The notes under the pieces: generated by a model | Databases searched by the model: none | Seen by the model: only the letters and a program-made list of their open reading frames with translations | Told to the model about the DNA's origin: nothing | Source: an uncultured Collinsella sp. | Lineage (GTDB): Bacteria > Actinomycetota > Coriobacteriia > Coriobacteriales > Coriobacteriaceae | DNA length: 51,690 nt | Direction of reading: 5' to 3' | Assembly (NCBI GenBank): GCA_902497025.1 | Contig: CABVDJ010000013.1 | Coordinates: forward strand, 1 to 51,690 | Shown here: positions 42,546 to 50,893 of the stretch, piece after piece | Numbering within the stretch: position 1 is the stretch's first letter | Layout of the letters: every line of letters starts with the position of its first letter | Program-made: the position numbers and the translations under genes

Positions 42546-43580
42546 ATGATTATCGATGCAAATTCCTACTGGTTCGACGAGCGCATCTTTCATGACGAGA
42601 CGCTCTGCGAACAGTTTTTGGCCGAGGTACCCCGCGCCTATGACACCGAAGGCTATCTGACCATGAATTCCGCCGGCAAACGACAGATCGTGATCGAGAT
42701 GCCCGCCGGTTCTCCGGGTCTTAACTACATTGAGGGCGACTACACCCTCGAGAAGCGCTTGGCCGATATGGATGAGGCGGGGGTCGACAAGGCGATCCTC
42801 AAGCTCCCCGGCTGTCACGAGTGGATGTCGCTCGAGATGTGCCGGCGTTTCAACGACGGTATGGCTGCTGACGCGAAGGCGTCAAGTGGCCGTCTGATTC
42901 CGCTTGTCGCCGTGCCGCCCTTTGGCACCAAAGCGAATTTGGAGGAGCTCGACCGCAGGCTCGACGATGGTTTTGCGGGTGTGCAGCTCTGTGCTCACTA
43001 CGGCAAGCGCTATCTCGACGACCAGGTCTTCTCGAGCTTTTTCGAGCACCTGAACGAACGCCATGTCACCGTTTACGTGCACCATGTTCCCGTGCCGGTC
43101 GAGAACGAATCGCTTCTCGCGTACGACAACCTTCGCCGCTCTTATGGCCGCTGCGTCGACCAAACTACGGCGATCGGCCGAGAGATCTTTGGCGATTTCT
43201 TTGAGCGCTACCCCAATATCAAGATGGTCCACTCCATGCTCGGCGGCGCATACTTTGCGTTCAAGGAGATGCTGCTGCCTCATGGTCCCAAGCGCCCTGA
43301 TGCTTCTGGCCGTTTTCAGGTCGAAACCGAGACCGTTTCCAGGCGCCTCGAGAACAACATTTATTTCGACATGTCCCATGCTCAGCCTTGGGGCAAGACA
43401 CTCCTTGCCTGCGCGGTTGACGTGCTGGGTGCAGACCATATTGTTTTTGGCACGAGCTATCCCGTTAAACGCGAGTGGCTCACCGAGGGTGTCGCCTGCG
43501 TTCGCGCTGCAAATCTGAGCGATACAGACAGCGACCTTGTGCTTGGCGGTACGGCGCAGCAACTGTACGGTGTCGAGTGA
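42546..43580 (+). CDS. Amidohydrolase-2 family protein with missing metal ligands
   Basis: 344-residue TIM-barrel protein resembling ACMSD/gamma-resorcylate decarboxylase-type amidohydrolases. The family's N-terminal DxHxH reads DANSYW (4-9), the Asp of the C-terminal FGSDYP is Ser304 (FGTSYP), while His179/His180 and His229 (VHSMLGG) remain. It therefore cannot form the usual metal site as written, or uses a different one. ATG 42546 follows AAAGGCGG at a long spacing. It heads the operon with two ceramidase-like genes (27 bp before the next start) and a PTS permease. Function unknown; a divergent catalyst or non-catalytic protein. Confidence 0.8.
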   Translation: MIIDANSYWFDERIFHDETLCEQFLAEVPRAYDTEGYLTMNSAGKRQIVIEMPAGSPGLNYIEGDYTLEKRLADMDEAGVDKAILKLPGCHEWMSLEMCRRFNDGMAADAKASSGRLIPLVAVPPFGTKANLEELDRRLDDGFAGVQLCAHYGKRYLDDQVFSSFFEHLNERHVTVYVHHVPVPVENESLLAYDNLRRSYGRCVDQTTAIGREIFGDFFERYPNIKMVHSMLGGAYFAFKEMLLPHGPKRPDASGRFQVETETVSRRLENNIYFDMSHAQPWGKTLLACAVDVLGADHIVFGTSYPVKREWLTEGVACVRAANLSDTDSDLVLGGTAQQLYGVE

Positions 43581-43606
43581 GCGGCAATCAGAGGGGAGTA
43601 TCTGCC

Positions 43607-44854
43607 ATGGACGAAGGAGAGATGAGGGCTGGGGCCGCTCGTGTGGCCATCGATCTTGGGGACGTGTTGCCGTTCGACGGTTTCGACGAACTCCGTCATG
43701 AGGTCTTCGCCCGTGCCCTTATCATCGAGGGAACGGGGCGACGCGCCTGCGTCCTTTCGCTTGAGGTCACCTCGATCGCTCCGGCTCTACTCGCCGATCT
43801 GCGTGAGATTGTTGAGGATGCCGCCAATTGCAGCGGTGCTTATTCTTGGGTGGTTCCTACCCACACGTTTTCCATGCCTCACGTCCGCACTCCCGGGCAT
43901 CTTGCCGACGATGCTACCCGCAATCGCAACGAGCGCTATCGCGCAGCACTCGTCGCTGCCGCCCGCACGGCTGTCGAGCGCGCTGTTGCGGGCATTCGCT
44001 CCGTCACTCTCGCCACTGTGGAGGGCGAATGCCCCGTGAACGTTAATCGCGACATCGAGACGCCTGCCGGCTGGTGGTTGGGCTCGAATCCCAGGGGGTT
44101 TGCCGACCACACGATGCCCGTACTCGCCATAAGGGATGCCGGGGGCGAGTACGTTGCCGTGCTCGCGACGGCGGACGTTCAGTCCTCCGTGCTCGACGGG
44201 TCGCGCGACTCCGAGGGGAGGCGCATGGCGAGCGGAGACCTCTTTGGTTTTGCCGCCATGTCACTCGAGCGCGAGCTGGGCGGCGTTGCCCTGTTGCTGC
44301 CAGGCGCCGCGGGCGACCAAAGTCCGGCGGAGCGCGCCATGAACGTCATGTTCGATGCGGCCGGCGTTAAGCAGACGGTCGATGCCCATGAGGACGGATA
44401 CCGCATGTTGCACCAGCAGGGGCAGGCCTTGGGCGATGCTTTAATCGAGACCGCTCGCATGGCGCGTGAGGATGACGCTAGCGGCATCGATGCCCGCACG
44501 GTCGACGTTCTCCTGCCCGCTCAGACACGCGCCGATTTTCACTCTTTGGCTCCGCACCGAACGTATGAGTTTCATGCCGCTGGCGAGCAGCGCACGAGGG
44601 TCTATCTGCTCCGGCTGGGAAACGTCGAGCTTGTCGGCGTACAACCCGAGGTCTCGAGTGCATTCGGCGCCACTGTGCGCGCCGCTCGGTCCGGCTCTGT
44701 GTTCTTTGCCACGCTCGTCAACGGCGGACAGAAGTACCTACCGGCTCCCGACGCGTACGAAAAGATCACCTATGAGGCCATGAACTCCGGTTTTGCCGCC
44801 GGATCCCATGAGCGCCTCGTCGAAATCATCATTGCCGCCTTGAATGCGGCGTGA
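43607..44854 (+). CDS. Neutral-ceramidase-fold hydrolase, copy 1 (reduced metal site)
   Basis: 415 residues related to the N-terminal domain of neutral/alkaline ceramidase, a zinc amidase. The THTFSMPH segment (85-92) corresponds to the ATHTHSG zinc motif and GAAGDQSP (233-240) to G-x-AGD-x-NP. The third His region, usually an NYACHP-like segment, reads LATADVQSSVLDG, so that ligand is absent. No signal peptide, so cytosolic. ATG 43607 follows GAGGGGAG. Co-transcribed, 18 bp from copy 2. Substrate unknown; not necessarily a ceramide. Confidence 0.72.
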   Translation: MDEGEMRAGAARVAIDLGDVLPFDGFDELRHEVFARALIIEGTGRRACVLSLEVTSIAPALLADLREIVEDAANCSGAYSWVVPTHTFSMPHVRTPGHLADDATRNRNERYRAALVAAARTAVERAVAGIRSVTLATVEGECPVNVNRDIETPAGWWLGSNPRGFADHTMPVLAIRDAGGEYVAVLATADVQSSVLDGSRDSEGRRMASGDLFGFAAMSLERELGGVALLLPGAAGDQSPAERAMNVMFDAAGVKQTVDAHEDGYRMLHQQGQALGDALIETARMAREDDASGIDARTVDVLLPAQTRADFHSLAPHRTYEFHAAGEQRTRVYLLRLGNVELVGVQPEVSSAFGATVRAARSGSVFFATLVNGGQKYLPAPDAYEKITYEAMNSGFAAGSHERLVEIIIAALNAA

Positions 44855-44872
44855 CACAGAAGGAGAACGTGC

Positions 44873-45991
44873 ATGAACATTGGACACGCGCGCCGCAAAA
44901 TCACCCCACAGGGCGACATCTACCTGATTGGCTACCGCAATCTTCCCAACCGTCTTGAACCTGCGACGGGCGTCCATGACGACGTCTTCGCCAACGCCAT
45001 TCTCTTCCAGCAAGGCGAACGTGAAGTGTTTCTCTTTAATGCCGATGTCCTCGAGTTCGAGGAAAGCATGGCCGAGGAAGTCAAGACAATGCTCGCCGAG
45101 CGCTACGGCATTGACCGTGATTGCGTCCTGCTCTCGGCGACGCACGACCATACTTCAATCGTCGCTTACCACCGCAGCTGGTGGACGGGAAAATTCGACG
45201 AGAACTACTACCGCTGGTTCCTCGATACCATTTGCCAATGCTTTGAGGAGTGCCGCGCCAACGCACAGCCCGCGATTTGTCGCTTGGGCAAGCGGGTCAT
45301 CACCGGTTTCTACGACAACCGCATCATCCCAGGTGAACTCGCCGACAATGAGGTCATTGTCGTATCGTTCTTCGATACCGAAGGCAAGCCATTTGCGGGC
45401 TTTGTGAACTGGGCGGTGCATTCCGCTTGCGTCGGACCCGACTGCACGGAGCTCACGAGCGAACTCGCCGGTCTCACCGGCAAAAAGCTCGCTCAGAGTC
45501 TTGGTTACTATCCGGCCATGGTCGTCGGTGCTGCTGGCGACTGTAGCGACCGCAATTTTCGCCAGGGACGCGGCATTCCCGAGGTCGAGCGCGTTTCGAC
45601 CGGTCTTGCCGAGGCGATTTCCCAGATCAAGCTCGATCGCGAGGTCGTTCTCGACCGCATCGAGCCTCAGACGTTCTATCACACCGTTGCCCATGACGAC
45701 TTTTCGCTCACGCTTAAGTGTGCCGTCATCAGTTTGGGCGGCCTGCATCTCTTTGTGTTCCCGAGTGAGCTCGGCAGCGACTTGGGTATTCGCATGAAGC
45801 GCGAATGCCCGGTCGAGGGAATAGTTTGCGGTTACACCAACGGCTATTTCGAGTATTTCCTTCCGGCACGCGAGTACGGCCTCTCCTTTGAGACCGAGCG
45901 TACTCAGATTCCCCAGGGCGAACCGGAACGTCTGTGTGACAAGTTCTGCCAGACGACGAGACTTCTCGGCGCAGCAGATTCGCGTTTGTAG
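44873..45991 (+). CDS. Neutral-ceramidase-fold hydrolase, copy 2 (intact-looking metal site)
   Basis: 372 residues. It starts MNIGHARRKITPQGDIYL, the family's conserved ITP-x-G opening, and keeps SATHDHTS (88-95; His91, His93), the third His in NWAVHSACVGP (His183) and GAAGDCSDR (219-227). It is the more likely catalyst of the pair. No signal peptide or membrane span. ATG 44873 follows AAGGAGAA. Copy 1 and copy 2 share the fold but little sequence, so they are old paralogs that may work together. The N-acyl substrate is presumably made or imported with the PTS product, which is inference. Confidence 0.78.
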   Translation: MNIGHARRKITPQGDIYLIGYRNLPNRLEPATGVHDDVFANAILFQQGEREVFLFNADVLEFEESMAEEVKTMLAERYGIDRDCVLLSATHDHTSIVAYHRSWWTGKFDENYYRWFLDTICQCFEECRANAQPAICRLGKRVITGFYDNRIIPGELADNEVIVVSFFDTEGKPFAGFVNWAVHSACVGPDCTELTSELAGLTGKKLAQSLGYYPAMVVGAAGDCSDRNFRQGRGIPEVERVSTGLAEAISQIKLDREVVLDRIEPQTFYHTVAHDDFSLTLKCAVISLGGLHLFVFPSELGSDLGIRMKRECPVEGIVCGYTNGYFEYFLPAREYGLSFETERTQIPQGEPERLCDKFCQTTRLLGAADSRL

Positions 45992-46184
45992 ACCTGATTG
46001 CGTGACATGGGCCAATGAGGCTCGCCGCCATGTGATCGGCATCTTCCATCTTCTCTGCCGTTTCGCATCCCGGGCGTACGTGCGTCCGCGGATTTCAAAG
46101 GGGGAAGCGGGTTCCTTGCCCTCCCACGTCGACTACGGAGGCATGAAATCGATGCTATACCCCGCTCAGAAAAAGGAGAATTCC

Positions 46185-47627
46185 ATGAAATACCAGAAGC
46201 TTTGCGATGAAATCATCACAAAGGTCGGTGGTCGAGACAATGTGTTAGACGTGAGCCACTGCATTACGCGTCTCCGCTTCCACCTCAAGGATGAATCACT
46301 TGTCCAGACCAATGAGCTTAAGGCGACGAAGGGCGTCGTTGACGTCATCCAGGCCGGCGGACAGTACCAGGTCGTGATCGGCGCCACCGTCGAGGCCGTC
46401 TACAACGACCTTGTTCAGATTGGTGGGTTCGACGCCAAGCCTGCGCTTGATATCGATGAGGGCGACAATGTCAAGAAGGGCGATCCGTTCTCGCGCCTGC
46501 TCGCCATCATTTCCGAGATTCTGCAGCCGGTTCTTGGTGTGCTTATGGCCGGTGGCTTCATCAAGTCGATGCTTGCGCTCTGTACGGTTGCCGGTTGGCT
46601 CGCTAAGGACAGCAATACGTATGTGACGCTCTCGGCAATCGGAGATTCGGTCTTCTATTACTTTCCGCTAATCATTGGCTGGACGTCGGCCAAGAAGTTC
46701 GGACTTAAGCCCGTTATGGGAATGGCGCTCGGCGGTATCCTCGTCTACCCGACGCTCGTTGCCCTTATGGGCGGAGATCCGCTCTACACGCTCGGCGCCG
46801 GTACGGTCTTCGAGTCCAATGTCTACGGTGATATTTTTGGCATCCCGCTGATCATGCAGAATTACTCATCGACGATTCTGCCTGCGATCTTTATCGTCTG
46901 GATTGCCTCCAAGGTGCACAAGGCCCTTTCTAACGCGCTGCCCGCGCTTGTGAGCTCGTTCTTCTCCAACATCCTGACGCTCCTCATTTGCGGCATCCTT
47001 GGCCTGCTTGTGGTCGGTCCGGTCATGACGGTCCTCTCCAACATCGTTGCCCAGATCATTCTGATGCTCATCAACTTCCAACCCGCCATCGCCGGCTTCG
47101 TCATCGGCACGTTCTGGAGCCTGCTCGTCATGTTCGGCCTGCACTGGGGTATCATCCCGCTGTGGTTTCTCGATGTCGCAACCTACGGCTATGACCTCAT
47201 TAACCCGCTCGTGTATGCAGGCGGTTGTGCCATCGCCGGCGCTGTGCTTGGCATGATCATCCGAACCAAGGACTCCGAGGAAAATGCTGCCGTCAACATT
47301 CCCGCCCTTGTCTCTTCGATTTTCGGTGTCAACGAGCCTGCGCTTTACGCCATCTTGCTGCCGCGTAAGCGCCTTATGTGGGCAACCTTTATTTCCGCTG
47401 GTGTAGGCGGCGCCATTGCCGGCCTCATGGGTGCCAAGCTCTATGCCTTCGGCGCCTCCGGCCCGCTCGGTTTCCCGAGCTTTATTAACCCTGCCGGCAT
47501 CGACACGGGCTTTATCGGCCTTGTCATCTCCGGTGTGGTCGCTTTCGTTCTGGCTCTTGTCGCCGCTATGGTGATCGGTACCAGGAAGGACGAGGGCGGT
47601 AAGGCGCTCAACATCTCGGTGGACTAG
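46185..47627 (+). CDS. PTS EIIBC permease, beta-glucoside type
   Basis: 480-residue sugar-specific PTS permease. The EIIB domain (1-90) has its phospho-Cys26 in DVSHCITRLRF, and EIIC (about 105-470) has eight to ten helices and the GVNEPALYAILLPRK sequence of the Glc superfamily. No EIIA domain follows, so a separate EIIA must phosphorylate it. ATG 46185 follows AAAGGAGAA; an in-frame ATG at 46143 also exists. It is the last gene of the amidohydrolase/ceramidase-like operon, with a 193-bp gap before it that holds no gene. The sugar is not identified. Confidence 0.93.
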   Translation: MKYQKLCDEIITKVGGRDNVLDVSHCITRLRFHLKDESLVQTNELKATKGVVDVIQAGGQYQVVIGATVEAVYNDLVQIGGFDAKPALDIDEGDNVKKGDPFSRLLAIISEILQPVLGVLMAGGFIKSMLALCTVAGWLAKDSNTYVTLSAIGDSVFYYFPLIIGWTSAKKFGLKPVMGMALGGILVYPTLVALMGGDPLYTLGAGTVFESNVYGDIFGIPLIMQNYSSTILPAIFIVWIASKVHKALSNALPALVSSFFSNILTLLICGILGLLVVGPVMTVLSNIVAQIILMLINFQPAIAGFVIGTFWSLLVMFGLHWGIIPLWFLDVATYGYDLINPLVYAGGCAIAGAVLGMIIRTKDSEENAAVNIPALVSSIFGVNEPALYAILLPRKRLMWATFISAGVGGAIAGLMGAKLYAFGASGPLGFPSFINPAGIDTGFIGLVISGVVAFVLALVAAMVIGTRKDEGGKALNISVD

Positions 47628-47647
47628 TCTGTCTGCGCACTTTAACT

Positions 47648-47688
47648 AAATATGCCTCGGACGGCGACGTGCCGCCCGAGGCATATTT
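47648..47688. terminator. Bidirectional terminator after the PTS operon
   Basis: AAATATGCCTCGG (47648-47660) pairs perfectly with CCGAGGCATATTT (47676-47688), followed by a GTTTTG run. It separates the EIIBC gene from the convergent LysR gene. Confidence 0.88.
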
Positions 47689-47750
47689 GTGTTTTGTGCC
47701 GTTGCCAGCGTGTTTGCGGACACAAGTCTGCGGTTGTGGAGCAGCGGGGA

Positions 47751-48674
47751 TTATGACGGTCGTGCCGCGGTGGAAGACGTACGGTCGCCCTGCAGGAGCT
47801 GACGGTAGGGGAGGAAGCCGATGAACGAGACGACCGCCTGCGAGTGCGCGGCGTTTCGCTTGAGGTAGAGCCTGACCTCGGAGGTCGTCGCGGGCTCGAG
47901 CGGCACCAGGGCTACCTTTCCGCTGGCGAGCGATTCCGCCGGCTTGCGCATGAGGAATGAGACACCGGCGCCGCGTGCGACAAGAGAGATGATGTTCTCG
48001 GCTCGTTTACCGGTGAACGTAACACGTGGGCCAAATCCAGCTTCGCGACAAAGGGAAAGGACGAGCTCGCTTACGAACGAGCCTTGGGGAAGCATGAGGA
48101 AATTCTCGTCGATAAGGTCGTCTATCTCGACGGTGTCACGTTCGGCGAGCGGATGGTCGAGTGGAAGGACGGCCACGAGCCGGTCGGTCGTAAAGGGAAT
48201 CTTTTTGAACTCCGGCTCGATGGCGCCGCCGTCACGGATGAAGGCCAGGTCAATGTCCTCGTGCAGGAGCATGCGCTTGAGTGTGTCGCCCTCGCCCTCG
48301 ATGAGCTCAACAGAATATGAGGGGTTCGCCTGCTGAAAATCGATGACGGCGTCCGTGATCCCATAAGGGGCCATAATGGGGATAGAACCTACGGTGAGGT
48401 GCTCGAGCGGCTCACCTGCGCCTATTTGAATGGCGGCAAGATAGCGGTGCTGAAGCGTCGCAATTTTTTGCGCATAGGGGAGGAGCGCCTCACCTTGCGC
48501 GGTGAGTGTTACGTGGCGCTGGCTTCGATCGATGAGCTTGCAGCCGAGTTCGTGCTCCATTGCCATGATGTGCTTGGAGAGGGTTGATTGCGACATGAAA
48601 AGCAGTTCCGCCGCATCAAGAAACGTGCGTGACTGCGCTAAGATGGCGAATTCGCCAAAGCGGCTGATATCCAT
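47751..48674 (-). CDS. LysR-family regulator, candidate controller of the PTS/ceramidase-like operon
   Basis: 307 residues. The helix-turn-helix is AAELLFMSQSTLSKHIMAMEHELG (about 21-44) and the effector domain begins near HLTVGSIPIMAPYG. ATG 48674 follows GGAGG. It is convergent with the operon and its operator-like palindrome (42448-42464) is at the other end, so control would be in trans over 5 kb. Alternatively it controls the deformylase gene 36 bp upstream, with which it could be co-transcribed. Which is true is not visible in the sequence. Confidence 0.9.
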   Translation of the reverse strand: MDISRFGEFAILAQSRTFLDAAELLFMSQSTLSKHIMAMEHELGCKLIDRSQRHVTLTAQGEALLPYAQKIATLQHRYLAAIQIGAGEPLEHLTVGSIPIMAPYGITDAVIDFQQANPSYSVELIEGEGDTLKRMLLHEDIDLAFIRDGGAIEPEFKKIPFTTDRLVAVLPLDHPLAERDTVEIDDLIDENFLMLPQGSFVSELVLSLCREAGFGPRVTFTGKRAENIISLVARGAGVSFLMRKPAESLASGKVALVPLEPATTSEVRLYLKRNAAHSQAVVSFIGFLPYRQLLQGDRTSSTAARPS

Positions 48675-48710
48675 AGGGAGGCCTCCGGTACCCTCATTTT
48701 GGCAGGTGGC

Positions 48711-49121
48711 CTAAACCACGACGCCATTGCAGTGGTCGATTTCGTGCTGGATGATCTCGGCGGTGTAGCCCGAGAAGTTTTTGATGCGGTGAACGAAGTT
48801 CTCGTCCAAATACTCAACCTTAATGCGGCGATAGCGGGTACAGGGACGCTCGCCGATCAGCGAGAGGCATCCTTCGCTCGTCTGATAGGCATTGACCTGC
48901 TCAAGAATTTGAGGGTTGTACATCAGGAGTGTCCTGTTGCCGTCCTTTACGCAGATGATGCGTTTGCGCACGCCGATCATGTTGGCGGCGAGGCCCACGC
49001 ACTCGCGCTCATGCTCGTGGAGTGTATCCAGGAGATCCTGCCCGGTTGCGGCATCGTCGGGTCCCGCGTCTTCGGAAGGCAGACGCAAAAAGAACTCGGA
49101 TTTCATGATGGGTTTAATCAT
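48711..49121 (-). CDS. def: Peptide deformylase
   Basis: Removes the N-formyl group from nascent proteins. The 136-residue protein keeps all motifs: GLAANMIG (43-50), EGCLS (83-87) and QHEIDH (125-130), with Cys86, His126 and His130 as metal ligands and Glu127 as base. GLAANMIG differs from the common GLAAPQVG, as in the short type III/II deformylases. The start is ATG 49121 after GAGGAGCC; the open frame upstream to 49451 is a shadow of the opposite gene. The second, altered copy is at 34764-35183. The lysR gene follows 36 bp downstream. Confidence 0.93.
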   Translation of the reverse strand: MIKPIMKSEFFLRLPSEDAGPDDAATGQDLLDTLHEHERECVGLAANMIGVRKRIICVKDGNRTLLMYNPQILEQVNAYQTSEGCLSLIGERPCTRYRRIKVEYLDENFVHRIKNFSGYTAEIIQHEIDHCNGVVV

Positions 49122-49325
49122 GGCGGGCTCCTCATGTCTTATGCTTTCGTGGACTTTTAATAATAGCGCGGAAGGAAAGCTGTGCGTCCGCGTTACAATC
49201 TTTCGACGTTGGACCATGTTGCCAGATTCGTCGTGTACGGCGTCTGGCGTAAGTCTAGGGCTCATTTTCGCCCTGGACTGTTCCTCTGGGGCGATGCGAC
49301 TGTCGTTCCAAGAGGAAGGAAATGC

Positions 49326-50741
49326 ATGGGGAGCAAATCTCAGCAACAAGTTCAAGTAACGCCATCGGCCACTGCGGCGATTCTCGTCGTAATGTATATT
49401 GCAGCCTTTGTTGCCGCGTTTAACGAGAACATCATTAACGTGGCGTTGCACGACATTATGGCAGCCTTTTCAGTGAGTGCCACCACGGCACAGTGGCTCG
49501 TCTCGGGCTACATGATCGTGACGTCGATCTTTACGGCCATCATGGCCTTCCTGTCCGGCCGTTTCTCGACGCGTAAACTGCTGTTTTTCGCATGCGGATG
49601 CATGGTCGCCGGCGAAATCCTGTGCCTGGTCGCTCCGTCGTTTAGCGTTTTGCTGCCAAGTCGTATTTTGCAGGCTGCGGGATCGGGCATCTTGTTCCCG
49701 CTCATGATGAACGTGGTGTTGTCTTGCGCGCCGCGCGAGAAGCTCGGTCTGTATCTGAGCCTGGGCGGTGCCTGCATTACGCTGGGGCCGGCGTTTGGAC
49801 CTGTGATCAGCGGTCTTATGTGCACGTTGTTTGGCTGGAGGGCGGTGTTCGTAGTGCCGCTGGTGGGCGGCATTGTGGTCGCTGCGGCGGGCGTAAAGCT
49901 TGTTCAGAATGTCGGAGAGCGCTCGAACGCCACGCTTGATATTCTGTCGGTTGTTTTGCTCGCTGCCGGCATTACGGCATTTGTGTATTCCGTAGGCGAG
50001 TTCTCGACCAATCTGATTGCCGGCATCGCGACGCTCTTCGCCGCCATTGTGCTGCTCGGCCTGTTTGCGGCCCGCCAGCTCAAGCTCGAACATCCGGTGC
50101 TTAACGTGCGTCCCATGGCGAGCGTTCGTTTTTGGCCTGCGTGCTCGCTTGTGGTGGTATCGATGATGACGACGTTCTCGATGAGCGTTTTGTTGCCGCT
50201 CTATTTTGAAGGTGCCTACGGCATGACCGCACTTGTTGCGGGCCTGCTCATTTTGCCGGCGATTGCCTGCAACGCCGTGACCTCGATTGTGGGCGGACGC
50301 GTGATGGACGCCCGTGGCGCATGGCCGCTGCTGCCGGTCGGCTTTGCCCTGATTGCCGTGGGGCAGACTGCAATCTCGATGACGGCGGCAAGCATGAACA
50401 TCGGCGTCGTCGTGGTGCTGACCGTTGTGGTGTATGCCGGAGTCGGCCTGGTGCTGAGCCCCTCGCAGACAGCCGGCTTGGAGACGCTTCCTGCCGCTGA
50501 GCATCCTCACGGAACGGCATTGCTCAACACGTGGAACATGATTGCCGCATCGTTTGGCCCGTCGCTGTTTATCGGCTTGCTCTCGAGTTCTGCGGCGACT
50601 GCCGGTGCGGCTGGCGTTGCGACGGACGTTGCCCAGGCGATTGGATTTGCAGCTGCCGTGCGCGTGGCAGCTGTGATTGCCGTGGTCGGGTTCGTGGCGT
50701 CACTGGTGTACGCTCGTCGCGAGTCGCACATGTCGCATTAA
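49326..50741 (+). CDS. MFS drug-resistance transporter, DHA2 type
   Basis: 471-residue 14-helix major facilitator exporter. The opening helix FNENIINVALHDI is the DHA2 family's D1 motif region, motif A is in FLSGRFSTRKLL, and the late helix contains LPAAEHPHGTALLNTWNM, typical of the EmrB/QacA group. Start ATG 49326 follows AGGAAGGA; an in-frame extension to 49182 has no ribosome site. It is likely an H+ antiporter for drugs or metabolites. It is divergent from def, 204 bp away; that gap contains no gene. Confidence 0.92.
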   Translation: MGSKSQQQVQVTPSATAAILVVMYIAAFVAAFNENIINVALHDIMAAFSVSATTAQWLVSGYMIVTSIFTAIMAFLSGRFSTRKLLFFACGCMVAGEILCLVAPSFSVLLPSRILQAAGSGILFPLMMNVVLSCAPREKLGLYLSLGGACITLGPAFGPVISGLMCTLFGWRAVFVVPLVGGIVVAAAGVKLVQNVGERSNATLDILSVVLLAAGITAFVYSVGEFSTNLIAGIATLFAAIVLLGLFAARQLKLEHPVLNVRPMASVRFWPACSLVVVSMMTTFSMSVLLPLYFEGAYGMTALVAGLLILPAIACNAVTSIVGGRVMDARGAWPLLPVGFALIAVGQTAISMTAASMNIGVVVVLTVVVYAGVGLVLSPSQTAGLETLPAAEHPHGTALLNTWNMIAASFGPSLFIGLLSSSAATAGAAGVATDVAQAIGFAAAVRVAAVIAVVGFVASLVYARRESHMSH

Positions 50742-50893
50742 TGTGTGCACATAGATTCTGCAGCTAGATTAGATGACGACACCATAAACTAATGGACGTT
50801 TTGCCGAGAGGCATGAATGTTTAAAGCGCAAAGAGTGCGCGACGGGCCCCGCGAATGGGGCGATGATGCCCGAGAGGGCCAAGAAGGAGTCTC

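Noticed and set aside
43607..45991. True ceramidase secreted to act on host sphingolipids
   Set aside because: Neither protein has a signal peptide and copy 1 lacks a zinc ligand; only the fold family is supported.
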